Assembly: GCA_018242565.1 (NCBI GenBank)
Contig: JAFEBR010000295.1
Span: forward strand, 1-40,826
Direction: 5' to 3'
DNA: 40,826 nucleotides
Source of the DNA: Planctomycetota bacterium
Lineage (GTDB): Bacteria; Planctomycetota; Planctomycetia; Planctomycetales; Planctomycetaceae
Position numbers and translations under genes: made by a program. Below the pieces are notes generated by a model that saw only the letters and a program-made list of their open reading frames with translations, did not search any database and had not been told where the DNA came from. Below, piece by piece: positions 8,794-16,130 of the stretch; positions within the stretch are counted from its first letter, which is position 1, and each line of letters begins with the position of its first letter.

Positions 8794-9244
8794 GGTGGTC
8801 CTGCGGCGAGGGGAGAGATTTGGCGGCAGCGGGGCGCTCTTCCGCTTCCGACGAGTCGGCGAATACAGAGGTCGAAATGACCCGTTCCGTCACCTGTGCC
8901 AGATACCGCAGCAACTCGCGGTTCAATTCCGTGAATTCGGGCCATAACACTTCATCCACGAAGCGACTGGGGACCCGCGCCATGACAGTCGTGCGACGCT
9001 GTCCGGAATAGCGATACGGCACCAGGCCATAACGCCGCAGCAACGCTACAAACAGACGCCGCGACCACTCATCGGTCATACTGAATTTGTACTCGACCGG
9101 CGGTTCGACGGCCTGGAAAGCTCGCAGGCGGTCGCGAATGCGGTCGATCGCATTGGCGGCGGCAGCCCGTTCACCATCGCTCGCGGCTCCGGCAAAAAGG
9201 GCTTCCAGTTTTCGCAGCTTTTCGACCAGCAATTCTTCATTCAC
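8783..9244 (-). CDS. Small DUF2786-like protein of unknown function
   Basis: The 153-residue soluble protein opens with EKLRKLEALFAGAASDGER and continues AAANAIDRIRDRL, a helical hairpin resembling the DUF2786 N-terminal region. A basic, aromatic middle part (about 60-110, YRYSGQRRTTVMARVP) and a variable acidic tail follow. No catalytic motif is evident. It lies between a ThDP enzyme (15 bases upstream) and an enolase-superfamily gene (11-base overlap downstream), so it is made from the same message. A possible GGGAG ribosome site lies about 12 bases before the ATG. The family label is by eye and moderate; the function is unknown. Confidence 0.68.
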   Translation of the reverse strand: MNEELLVEKLRKLEALFAGAASDGERAAAANAIDRIRDRLRAFQAVEPPVEYKFSMTDEWSRRLFVALLRRYGLVPYRYSGQRRTTVMARVPSRFVDEVLWPEFTELNRELLRYLAQVTERVISTSVFADSSEAEERPAAAKSLPSPQDHHGT

Positions 9245-9259
9245 AGGCAGATCGCTCCC

Positions 9260-10897
9260 TTATTCGCCGTGCAGCCACGGAATGCCGTCAATGAGTTGAT
9301 CGACTTTGTCATGCATCCGCACTTCGATAACGGTCGGGCCCGGACGGGTGAGTGCTTCCTGCACCAGACGGGGCACTGAGTTCACATCTCCCGTGCTGAT
9401 GCCGTGCGCACCAAAACTGTGGGCCAGCGTCACAAAGTCGGGCGACCGCATGTGCACATCCACATGTCGACCGTCAAACGCCTGCACCTGCGACCCCTTG
9501 ATCGCCGACAGGCAATTGTCTTTCACTACCACGGCAACCACGTTCAAACGATGTTCGACCGCGGTCCCAAGTTCAAAACACCCCATGACGAAACCGGCGT
9601 CGCCCGACAGGGACACGACGGGGCGATCCGGCGCAGCGATTTTGGCACCGATCGCCGCGGGAAATGCGAACCCCAGCGACACGCTGTGGCACGGATAAAT
9701 CAACGACCGCGGACCAGGAACCGGAAACCGATCGAAACAACTGTAGCCGGTCGAGGTGATGTCGACCGATACGATTCCGTTCTCTGGCAGGACCTGCCGA
9801 ATCTGACTTAATACCGGAACGGGGGGCGACGCACGCCACGTTTCGTGTTCTGCGCGGGCCTGTGCCACCCAGTGTGGGTCCACGTCCGCCGGTTTCTGCT
9901 CCAGATCTTCGTTTACGGCCTGCAGCAGCGGGGCCAAAGGTCCCGAGACACCGGCCGAAATCTCGTACTCTCGCCCCAGTTCTTCCGGATCGCGATCGAA
10001 TTGCACGAGATTGGCCGGCAATTGTGTCGTCCAGTTCAGCATGTCGATCTGCGTGAATCGCACGCCGATGGCGATCACCCCGTCAGCTTGTTCCAGCAGC
10101 GACAACGACCGGCGCGAACGGGTGAAACCCACCACGAGCGGATGGTCATCCGAAACCACTCCTTTACCGCGCCGCCCGTAGATAATCGGCGCCTGCAGAC
10201 GCTCGGCCAGCAATCGGACTTCGTCACGGGCCTGGGCGGCGACACAATCGACCCCCACCAGAATGACGGGACGCTTCATTTTCCGGATGCGATTGACGGC
10301 AGGAGTCAATTTCCGGCGCTGGACGGGATCATCGACGCCGCGGGCCACGGGTGCCGGGATCTCTAGTTTCTCGGTGATCGTTTCGGCCGCCAGATCCGGA
10401 GGAATTTCCAGCACGGCCGGCCCGGGTCGTCCCGAGTACATCGCTCGGAACGCCTCTTCAACCAGTTCGGGAATCTCGCCCACCGATTTCGGTCGTCCAA
10501 AAAAGCGCGAGATCGGTTTGAAGAACGCCTTTTGATCGAGACCATGAAACATCTTGGTGCGATCACGGCGGGCGAATTGTTTTTCGAATCCCCCCACGAG
10601 CAGCAGTACCGGCACGCAATCGGACTGCGCATCGAGCACCCCGGTCGCCGCATTCGCCGCCCCGGGACCGGGTACCGTGAGAGCCACACCCGCATCGCCG
10701 GTGATCCGGGCATACCCATTGGCCAGCATCGTCGCGCCCTGCTCGTGCCGGACGAGATAATGGGCGATTCCCTGCCCAGCGCGATGAAACGCATCATACA
10801 CGGCAATATTCTGCGTCCCGGGCATCCCGAAGACCGCGCGTACGCCTTGGGCTTTCAGGCAGGAGAAAAGAACATCTGCACCAGTCATCGACGTCAT
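9260..10897 (-). CDS. Thiamine-diphosphate-dependent enzyme, acetolactate synthase/2-oxoacid decarboxylase type
   Basis: The 545-residue protein shows the three domains of the pyruvate-oxidase-like ThDP family. The N-terminal pyrimidine-binding domain carries the catalytic Glu52 in VRHEQGA and a GPGAANAATG turn. The middle Rossmann-like domain spans about 190-330. The C-terminal diphosphate-binding domain has LSGDAGFVMG and, 26-30 residues later, KDNCLSAI, matching the GDG-to-N ThDP motif. Such enzymes cleave or join 2-oxoacids; candidates include acetolactate synthase, benzoylformate or oxalyl-CoA decarboxylase-like activities. No separate regulatory (IlvN-like) subunit is nearby, which argues against a biosynthetic acetolactate synthase. 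It is the first gene of an operon with a DUF2786-like and an enolase-superfamily protein, suggesting 2-oxoacid or sugar-acid metabolism. Two in-frame ATGs (10897 and 10888) are possible starts, neither with a strong ribosome site. Confidence 0.88.
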   Translation of the reverse strand: MTSMTGADVLFSCLKAQGVRAVFGMPGTQNIAVYDAFHRAGQGIAHYLVRHEQGATMLANGYARITGDAGVALTVPGPGAANAATGVLDAQSDCVPVLLLVGGFEKQFARRDRTKMFHGLDQKAFFKPISRFFGRPKSVGEIPELVEEAFRAMYSGRPGPAVLEIPPDLAAETITEKLEIPAPVARGVDDPVQRRKLTPAVNRIRKMKRPVILVGVDCVAAQARDEVRLLAERLQAPIIYGRRGKGVVSDDHPLVVGFTRSRRSLSLLEQADGVIAIGVRFTQIDMLNWTTQLPANLVQFDRDPEELGREYEISAGVSGPLAPLLQAVNEDLEQKPADVDPHWVAQARAEHETWRASPPVPVLSQIRQVLPENGIVSVDITSTGYSCFDRFPVPGPRSLIYPCHSVSLGFAFPAAIGAKIAAPDRPVVSLSGDAGFVMGCFELGTAVEHRLNVVAVVVKDNCLSAIKGSQVQAFDGRHVDVHMRSPDFVTLAHSFGAHGISTGDVNSVPRLVQEALTRPGPTVIEVRMHDKVDQLIDGIPWLHGE

Positions 10898-11153
10898 GTT
10901 ACGTAGGCGATCCCAAATTCAAGAGTCAATCATCGTGATCCGAGGCATCATCAGGGCCGATGTCAGTCGAGTGCGGACTGAGCCTCGCAAAGGAAACGCT
11001 GAGCGGGCGTTTCGATGTGCCAGTTCCTCGAGTCTCGGATTCGCAGCCAGAGTGGCGCGAGCTGTGGCACGACCAGCGTGTTGGCGTTAGGCTACAAGTG
11101 CAGCCGATTTGTTGCAAATGATCTGACACCGAATTCGCCCGTTTCCGAAATTT

Positions 11154-12599
11154 GTGATGATCACCGATTTCCGTAATCTGCGGGTCACCGTCATGGGACT
11201 GGGGAAATTCGGAGGCGGTATCGGAGCCGTGCGATTTCTGGCGCATCACGGGGCACGTGTCACCGTGACGGATACAAAGCCGGCTTCACTCCTGGCCGAA
11301 CCGATTACCCAGATTGCCGATTGCCCCCACGTCATTCACAAATTCGGTGGTCATCAGGACGTTGATTTCCGCGATACAGATCTCGTCGTTGCGAGTCCCG
11401 CGGTGGACCGCGCACACCCGTGCCTCGAAATCGCCCGCACCACAGGAATTCCCGTCACCAGCGAAATGAATCTGTTCTGGGAGCGCAACCGCGGCAAAAC
11501 GGTCTGCGTCACGGGCAGCAATGGCAAGTCGACCACCGTGGCTCTCATTCATGCCTTGCTTCAAGCAGGCTTACAGCGTTCGACCGACACAACGCTGGCC
11601 GGCACGCCCCCGCGAGCCGTCTGGCTCGGGGGCAACATTGGCCACAGCCTGCTGCCTGTTGTCGAACAGATTCAACCCGACGACTGGGTTGTCCTGGAAT
11701 TGAGCAGCTTTCAACTTGACGATCTGGCCGTATTGAAACCGAACCCGCACGTCGCCGTCGTCACGAATTTCACGCCCAATCATCTCGATCGCCACCACAC
11801 CGTTGACGCGTACCGTCAGGCCAAACAGAATCTGCTCCGCTGGCAGACGGCTGATCGGGTCGCCATCTTGAACCAGAATGATGCCGATGTGGCTCATTGG
11901 CCCACAGCGGCCCGCACGATCTGGTTCGGACGCGACGATGAAGGCCGCCAGGGCCTGTTTGCCATCGGCCTCGAAGGCTATAAGCGTCAAGCACTCTATC
12001 GCCACGGGTCCCGCGAGCAGGTTCTACCGCTGGGCCTGTGGTTCAACCTGCCCGGCATTCACAATTTCATGAACGCGCTGGCCGCCACCAGCACAGCCTT
12101 GATTCTGGGCAGTCAGGCCGCCAAAGTCGAAACCGGCCTGCGGACATTTCGGCCCCTGCCTCATCGCCTGCAACTGGTCGCGGAAACCGCCGGCCGACGA
12201 TTTTACAACGACTCAAAAGCCACGACGCCTGAAGCCACCATGCTGGCATTGCGTGCCTTCCGCGAACCAATTGTTCTACTCGCTGGCGGATCGAAAAAAG
12301 GGGTCGACCTGGCCCCCCTGGCTGCCGAGATTCTGGCACGTCACGTGAAAGCAGTGGCCTTGCTGGGCGAAACTGGCCCCGAGCTGGGCCACGCACTCCA
12401 CCAACTCGACACCCGGGACGCGGTTCGCACTCACCTGTGTACCAATCTGCAGGAGGCCTGGCATTTCGCTGTGGCGCAATCGCAGCCCGGCGACATCGTT
12501 TTGTTGTCACCGGGTTGTGCCAGCTACGACTGGTTTCCCAATTACGAAGTTCGTGGCGAGGAATTCACGAGACTGGCCCGAACCTGGGACGGACGTTAA
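11154..12599 (+). CDS. murD: UDP-N-acetylmuramoyl-L-alanine--D-glutamate ligase
   Basis: MurD adds D-glutamate to UDP-MurNAc-L-alanine using ATP in the cytoplasmic stage of peptidoglycan synthesis. The 481-residue product has the three Mur-ligase domains: a Rossmann-like N-terminal UDP-binding domain (VTVMGLGKFGGGIG, about 11-24), the central ATPase with GSNGKST at 121-127, and the C-terminal domain with the YNDSKATTPEA motif that is diagnostic for MurD. NFTPNHLDRH, another MurD signature, is present in the middle. Length is slightly above the usual 430-460. It stands alone here rather than in a division and cell-wall cluster. It is transcribed away from the ThDP operon across a 256-base gap in which I see no convincing promoter. 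The first ATG (11154) lacks a good ribosome site; the second, at 11157, is equally possible. Confidence 0.94.
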   Translation: MMITDFRNLRVTVMGLGKFGGGIGAVRFLAHHGARVTVTDTKPASLLAEPITQIADCPHVIHKFGGHQDVDFRDTDLVVASPAVDRAHPCLEIARTTGIPVTSEMNLFWERNRGKTVCVTGSNGKSTTVALIHALLQAGLQRSTDTTLAGTPPRAVWLGGNIGHSLLPVVEQIQPDDWVVLELSSFQLDDLAVLKPNPHVAVVTNFTPNHLDRHHTVDAYRQAKQNLLRWQTADRVAILNQNDADVAHWPTAARTIWFGRDDEGRQGLFAIGLEGYKRQALYRHGSREQVLPLGLWFNLPGIHNFMNALAATSTALILGSQAAKVETGLRTFRPLPHRLQLVAETAGRRFYNDSKATTPEATMLALRAFREPIVLLAGGSKKGVDLAPLAAEILARHVKAVALLGETGPELGHALHQLDTRDAVRTHLCTNLQEAWHFAVAQSQPGDIVLLSPGCASYDWFPNYEVRGEEFTRLARTWDGR

Positions 12600-12720
12600 A
12601 TACAAAGTCTGCCCAGCGGATGCTTGCGGCGGAAAGATAACAGTTTGGCAGACGCAACCGACCGAAACAGTGACCTGGCTTGGTGCGTTTTGGCAGATTC
12701 ATCGGCAGGGAAAGGGCAGC

Positions 12721-13773
12721 ATGGCAATCGGATTGGGCATTGTGGGCAGCGGCTACATGGGGACCACCTACAGCGAGACAATCTCGCGGTATGTCCGCGG
12801 CGCGCGACTGGTGGCCGTGACCGGAGGTCGCCGGTCGGCGGATCTGGGCCGAGACTTTTCTGTCGACACTGCATCCAGCCCCGAGGAACTGTTTGCCCGT
12901 GCTGACATCCAGGCTGTTATTCTGGCCACGCCCGATCACAGCCGGCGCGAGTTAACCATGGCCGCGGCTGCGGCGGGAAAACATGTTCTGGCGGAAAAGC
13001 CCATGGCACCCACGGTCGCCGACTGCGACGCGATGATTGCCGCCTGCCAGGCCGCCGGTGTGCACCTGGCGGTGGTCAAGACCGAACGTTATCGCAAACT
13101 GGCCCTGCGCACAAAAAAGCTGATCGATGACGGGGCCATCGGTCCCGTCCGGATGGTCCGTACGGTGTCGAGCCTGCCCATCACCGTGGCCCGCGAACTG
13201 CTGGAGTCCCGCCCCTGGATCAGCCACCCCACCGGTGGGGGACTGTTTCTGGGAATGGCCACCCACAATACCGATTTCCTGCGGTGGATCACGGGGGGCA
13301 ATGCCACCAAGGTTTTCGCCGAGGTCCACACCTATTGCGACCTGCCCATTCCCGCCATGAGCGTGATGGCGCAGATCGTGTTCGACAATGGGTCCATGGG
13401 GCAATTATGGGTGTCATCGGAACTGCCTTCTCCCGGCGTCCCTTCGAGTGAAGTCCGGTTTCAGATCGTGGGCCGTGACGGCACGCTCGACCTCGAAAAT
13501 TTCGAATTCCTGGACCAGGGCAAAGGCGAGCACTGGGAGCGCATCTCGACACCAGAGCAGTTAGACGACATTTCGGCCCACCGCTCCCCCATCCGCCTGT
13601 TTCCCCATGTCGGAGTCGTGCAGGATTTCGTCGACAGCATCCTCGAACAACGGCCGCCAGCCGTCACCGGCCTCGACGGCCGGGCCGCCGTAGAAATCTG
13701 CGAAGCCTGCCTGATTTCCGCCCGCACCGGCCAGGCCGTTGACTTGCCCCTGACGTCGCCCGTTATCGGTTGA
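12721..13773 (+). CDS. Gfo/Idh/MocA-family NAD(P)-dependent oxidoreductase
   Basis: The 350-residue protein has the N-terminal Rossmann fold with GSGYMG at 9-14 and the family's AEKP motif (Glu92-Lys93-Pro94), whose lysine is usually catalytic. The C-terminal alpha/beta domain includes GGGLFLGMATHNTD, matching the conserved His region of this family. Members oxidise or reduce sugars, inositols and their derivatives; planctomycetes carry many paralogues, so the substrate cannot be named. The frame is open further upstream, but the ATG at 12721 follows GGGAAAGGGCAGC and starts exactly where the family begins, so it is preferred. An SDR gene follows after 81 bases on the same strand, suggesting a two-step oxidation or epimerisation on one substrate (inference). 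Confidence 0.9.
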   Translation: MAIGLGIVGSGYMGTTYSETISRYVRGARLVAVTGGRRSADLGRDFSVDTASSPEELFARADIQAVILATPDHSRRELTMAAAAAGKHVLAEKPMAPTVADCDAMIAACQAAGVHLAVVKTERYRKLALRTKKLIDDGAIGPVRMVRTVSSLPITVARELLESRPWISHPTGGGLFLGMATHNTDFLRWITGGNATKVFAEVHTYCDLPIPAMSVMAQIVFDNGSMGQLWVSSELPSPGVPSSEVRFQIVGRDGTLDLENFEFLDQGKGEHWERISTPEQLDDISAHRSPIRLFPHVGVVQDFVDSILEQRPPAVTGLDGRAAVEICEACLISARTGQAVDLPLTSPVIG

Positions 13774-13854
13774 AAGCAATCCCTGCGGCCCGGTATGGCA
13801 TGGCGATCATGAGGCACACATCCGAAACTCTATGAATCAGAAAGCGCACAGATC

Positions 13855-14631
13855 ATGAAATGCAACCTGGAAGGGACCGTCAGCCTGGTCACCGGAGCCG
13901 CCCGTGGAATCGGCCAGCAGATCGCCAATCGATTCGCCGCCAATGGCTCGCGTGTCATTTTCACTGATGTCCTGCCGGAAGTTCACGAGTCCGCGAAGGC
14001 CGTCGGCCAGCGGGCCTTCGATATGGACGTCACCAATGAGACGCAGATTGCCGCCGTCGTGGCCGAGATCATCCGGGAATTCGGCCGAATCGACATCCTC
14101 GTGAACAACGCCGGCATCAACACGCTGGCGCATCGCGTCACGATCGACGAGTTTCCGAAGTCCGAATGGGACAAGATTCTCTCGGTCGATCTCGATGGCG
14201 TGTTTCAGGTCAGCCAGGCGGCGGCCCGCCTCATGCGTCAGCAGAAATCCGGGCGAATCATCAATATCGCCTCGATCGCGGGCCTGGTCCCCTTGCGGTT
14301 GCAATGTGCCTTCACCGCGGCCAAGGCCGGTGTCGTGAACCTCACGAAAGCGATGGCGATCGAACTGGGGCAATACGGCATTCTGGTGAATGGGATCGCC
14401 CCCGGCTCAACCCTGACCGAGGGGACCCGCCAGCTGTTTTATGGCGAGGGGGGCCGCTTTCACGAAAAGGTGCAGCGGTTGCTCGACCACGTGCCGTTGG
14501 CACGTCCCGGCACTGTCGATGAAATCGCCGTCGGCGCGTTGTTTCTGGCCGATCCCGAAAACAGCTACATGACCGGCCACATCCTGACGATCGATGGCGG
14601 TTGGACGGCCGGCTATTCGCGAGATTTTTAG
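13855..14631 (+). CDS. Short-chain dehydrogenase/reductase with Phe in place of the catalytic Tyr
   Basis: The 258-residue product is a classical SDR: TGAARGIG at 14-20 binds the nucleotide, NNAG lies at 84-87, and the C-terminal IDGGW matches the family end. Ser140 (in ASIAG) and Lys157 are in the expected catalytic positions, but the residue four before the lysine is Phe153 (codon TTC at 14311-14313) where YxxxK normally has Tyr. Ser140 to Phe153 has the normal 13-residue spacing, so the alignment is not in doubt. The proton-donating hydroxyl is therefore missing; the protein may be inactive, altered in mechanism, or a binding protein. An Asp37 or Asp39 region after strand 2 (TDVLPE) suggests NAD rather than NADP. 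It follows a Gfo/Idh/MocA gene on the same strand. Confidence 0.9.
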   Translation: MKCNLEGTVSLVTGAARGIGQQIANRFAANGSRVIFTDVLPEVHESAKAVGQRAFDMDVTNETQIAAVVAEIIREFGRIDILVNNAGINTLAHRVTIDEFPKSEWDKILSVDLDGVFQVSQAAARLMRQQKSGRIINIASIAGLVPLRLQCAFTAAKAGVVNLTKAMAIELGQYGILVNGIAPGSTLTEGTRQLFYGEGGRFHEKVQRLLDHVPLARPGTVDEIAVGALFLADPENSYMTGHILTIDGGWTAGYSRDF

Positions 14632-14853
14632 CACCGATAGAATCCCCCTGTGCGTGAAGCGAGTTCTTCCGAGCGCTGATCCACCGCGGTGAATCCCCCA
14701 GAGGCTCGGCACGCACCAACCTCTCACACGGCAGCGAATGTAAGCCTTCAGCCTGGCCCAAGCGGCGACGGGGCTCAGACTGGTCAGCACGACGCGAAGT
14801 CATCGCATTACTTCCGCAGCTGGCGGTCGCCGCATCTTATCAGGCTCGACCGT

Positions 14854-15765
14854 TCATAGCGGTTGGGTCGAAGGTTGTGTTTCCGGCAGGGAGACGGGTT
14901 GGGGTCGCGGTTCCAAATCATGCGGAGCTGGATTCAGGGAACAACTGCCCGGAGTCGGTATAAGTTTGTCGGCATCCGAATACATAGGCACGCCCTGCGA
15001 TCTCGGCGGCGCGTCATAGCCGGCCGGTTGAAGCGCACGGGAATTCGGAACTCCCTGAAATTCGGGCGGCGGGACACTGGGCAACACAAAAGAGTCGCCA
15101 TCTACGAATGCTCCTGTGTTGGAACAGTAGTGTGCGGCTCCCAATTGAATTCCCATGAGCACTACCGCGCCGATTCCCAACAGCGTCGGCAGTGATCCAG
15201 TACACAGACCGGAAATCGCCCAACCGTAGCCCGCCAGTTGCATTTTCTGACGCTTGAGCACAACCAGAGCTATGATCCCGATTGCAACGGCGGCAATGCC
15301 ACCCAAAGCCATCGCGGCTGCGTGCAGCCCGACGAGCGAGATCGATACCCCTTCACCCCAGTCGTTCGCTAAGAAGACCGCGGCAAAGTAGGTCACGGGC
15401 AGGCAAACCATCAAGATGCAAGCCACAATTCCCAACGCACCGGCCCACAAGGCCAGTTTCGATCGCTGTTTCGGGGGTGCCAGGTTCCAGCCCCCCGCAG
15501 CCGCTCCCAGGAAATGCAACGCGGGCAAGCTAACGTTTGCTTCCATGCCAACCTGCGCCAAAGTCGCCGAGGTCGCTGTCGATTGCTTATCAGCAACGGC
15601 CGACGTGCTGGCCACCAGTTCACGCGCACGCTGCTCGATCTGTGAAACCACCGCCAGGCGTTCTGGACGGGGGAGCAATCCCAGCAGGGCCTGGTCAACC
15701 GCATCCAACCGCTGTTGGATGGCGAGTGGCATCGCTGTGAGTGACGTGGTGTTCTCTGTCGACAT
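14854..15765 (-). CDS. Multi-helix membrane protein with proline-rich tail (DUF4190-like)
   Basis: This 303-residue protein has a helical, charged N-terminal part (about 1-75) beginning with a run predicted to be coiled. Three or four hydrophobic segments follow between about 100 and 215, with the GxxxG-rich, alanine-rich character of DUF4190-type small membrane proteins. The Pro/Ser-rich tail is about 80 residues long. The open frame extends 66 codons further upstream, but the ATG at 15765 has AAGGGAA 9 bases before it and begins a sensible protein, so it is chosen. It converges on the SDR gene. No function can be assigned; the family label is weak. Confidence 0.72.
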   Translation of the reverse strand: MSTENTTSLTAMPLAIQQRLDAVDQALLGLLPRPERLAVVSQIEQRARELVASTSAVADKQSTATSATLAQVGMEANVSLPALHFLGAAAGGWNLAPPKQRSKLALWAGALGIVACILMVCLPVTYFAAVFLANDWGEGVSISLVGLHAAAMALGGIAAVAIGIIALVVLKRQKMQLAGYGWAISGLCTGSLPTLLGIGAVVLMGIQLGAAHYCSNTGAFVDGDSFVLPSVPPPEFQGVPNSRALQPAGYDAPPRSQGVPMYSDADKLIPTPGSCSLNPAPHDLEPRPQPVSLPETQPSTQPL

Positions 15766-16130
15766 GGCCGATTCCCTTCGTTTTCTGTGGCGGAATGTCT
15801 CTTCGATCCGCACATCCGCGGCGGTTTTCCGAGACGGTCGCTGGTGACGGACCATTGACTCCAGATGTAACAAAGTTGGGAAAACAGACCTAGTCCGACT
15901 TTGGCCCGGCCAAAAACCACACAATTGCGCGGCAGTCATCTCGACCAGACGGCCGCGTTCCAATGCCCCGCGAAACCGCCTCGAATCGTCTGATTTCGAC
16001 GATTTTGAGCCCCCCTTTAATGGTACATCCCGCGTGAGCCGAGAGAATTCGGCCCACGCGGGATGCTGAAGACTGAGTCTACAGACCGCGGGAGGCGATC
16101 AACACCCAGCGATCCCCTCGGATCTGAGGA
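15766..16130. other. Intergenic gap with a hairpin
   Basis: The 365 bases between the DUF4190-like gene and the SHD1 gene contain a strong hairpin at 16026-16065 and no reading frame that looks like a gene. The half nearest 15766 should hold the promoter of the minus-strand membrane-protein gene, but I cannot pick a convincing one. Confidence 0.6.
16026..16065 (-). terminator. Hairpin downstream of the SHD1 gene
   Basis: Bases 16026-16036 pair with 16055-16065 (11 of 11), then after one A-C mismatch 16038-16042 pair with 16049-16053 around a six-base loop. It lies 66 bases after the minus-strand stop at 16131. No clear U tract follows on the minus strand, so it may protect the 3' end rather than act as a classical intrinsic terminator. 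Confidence 0.6.
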
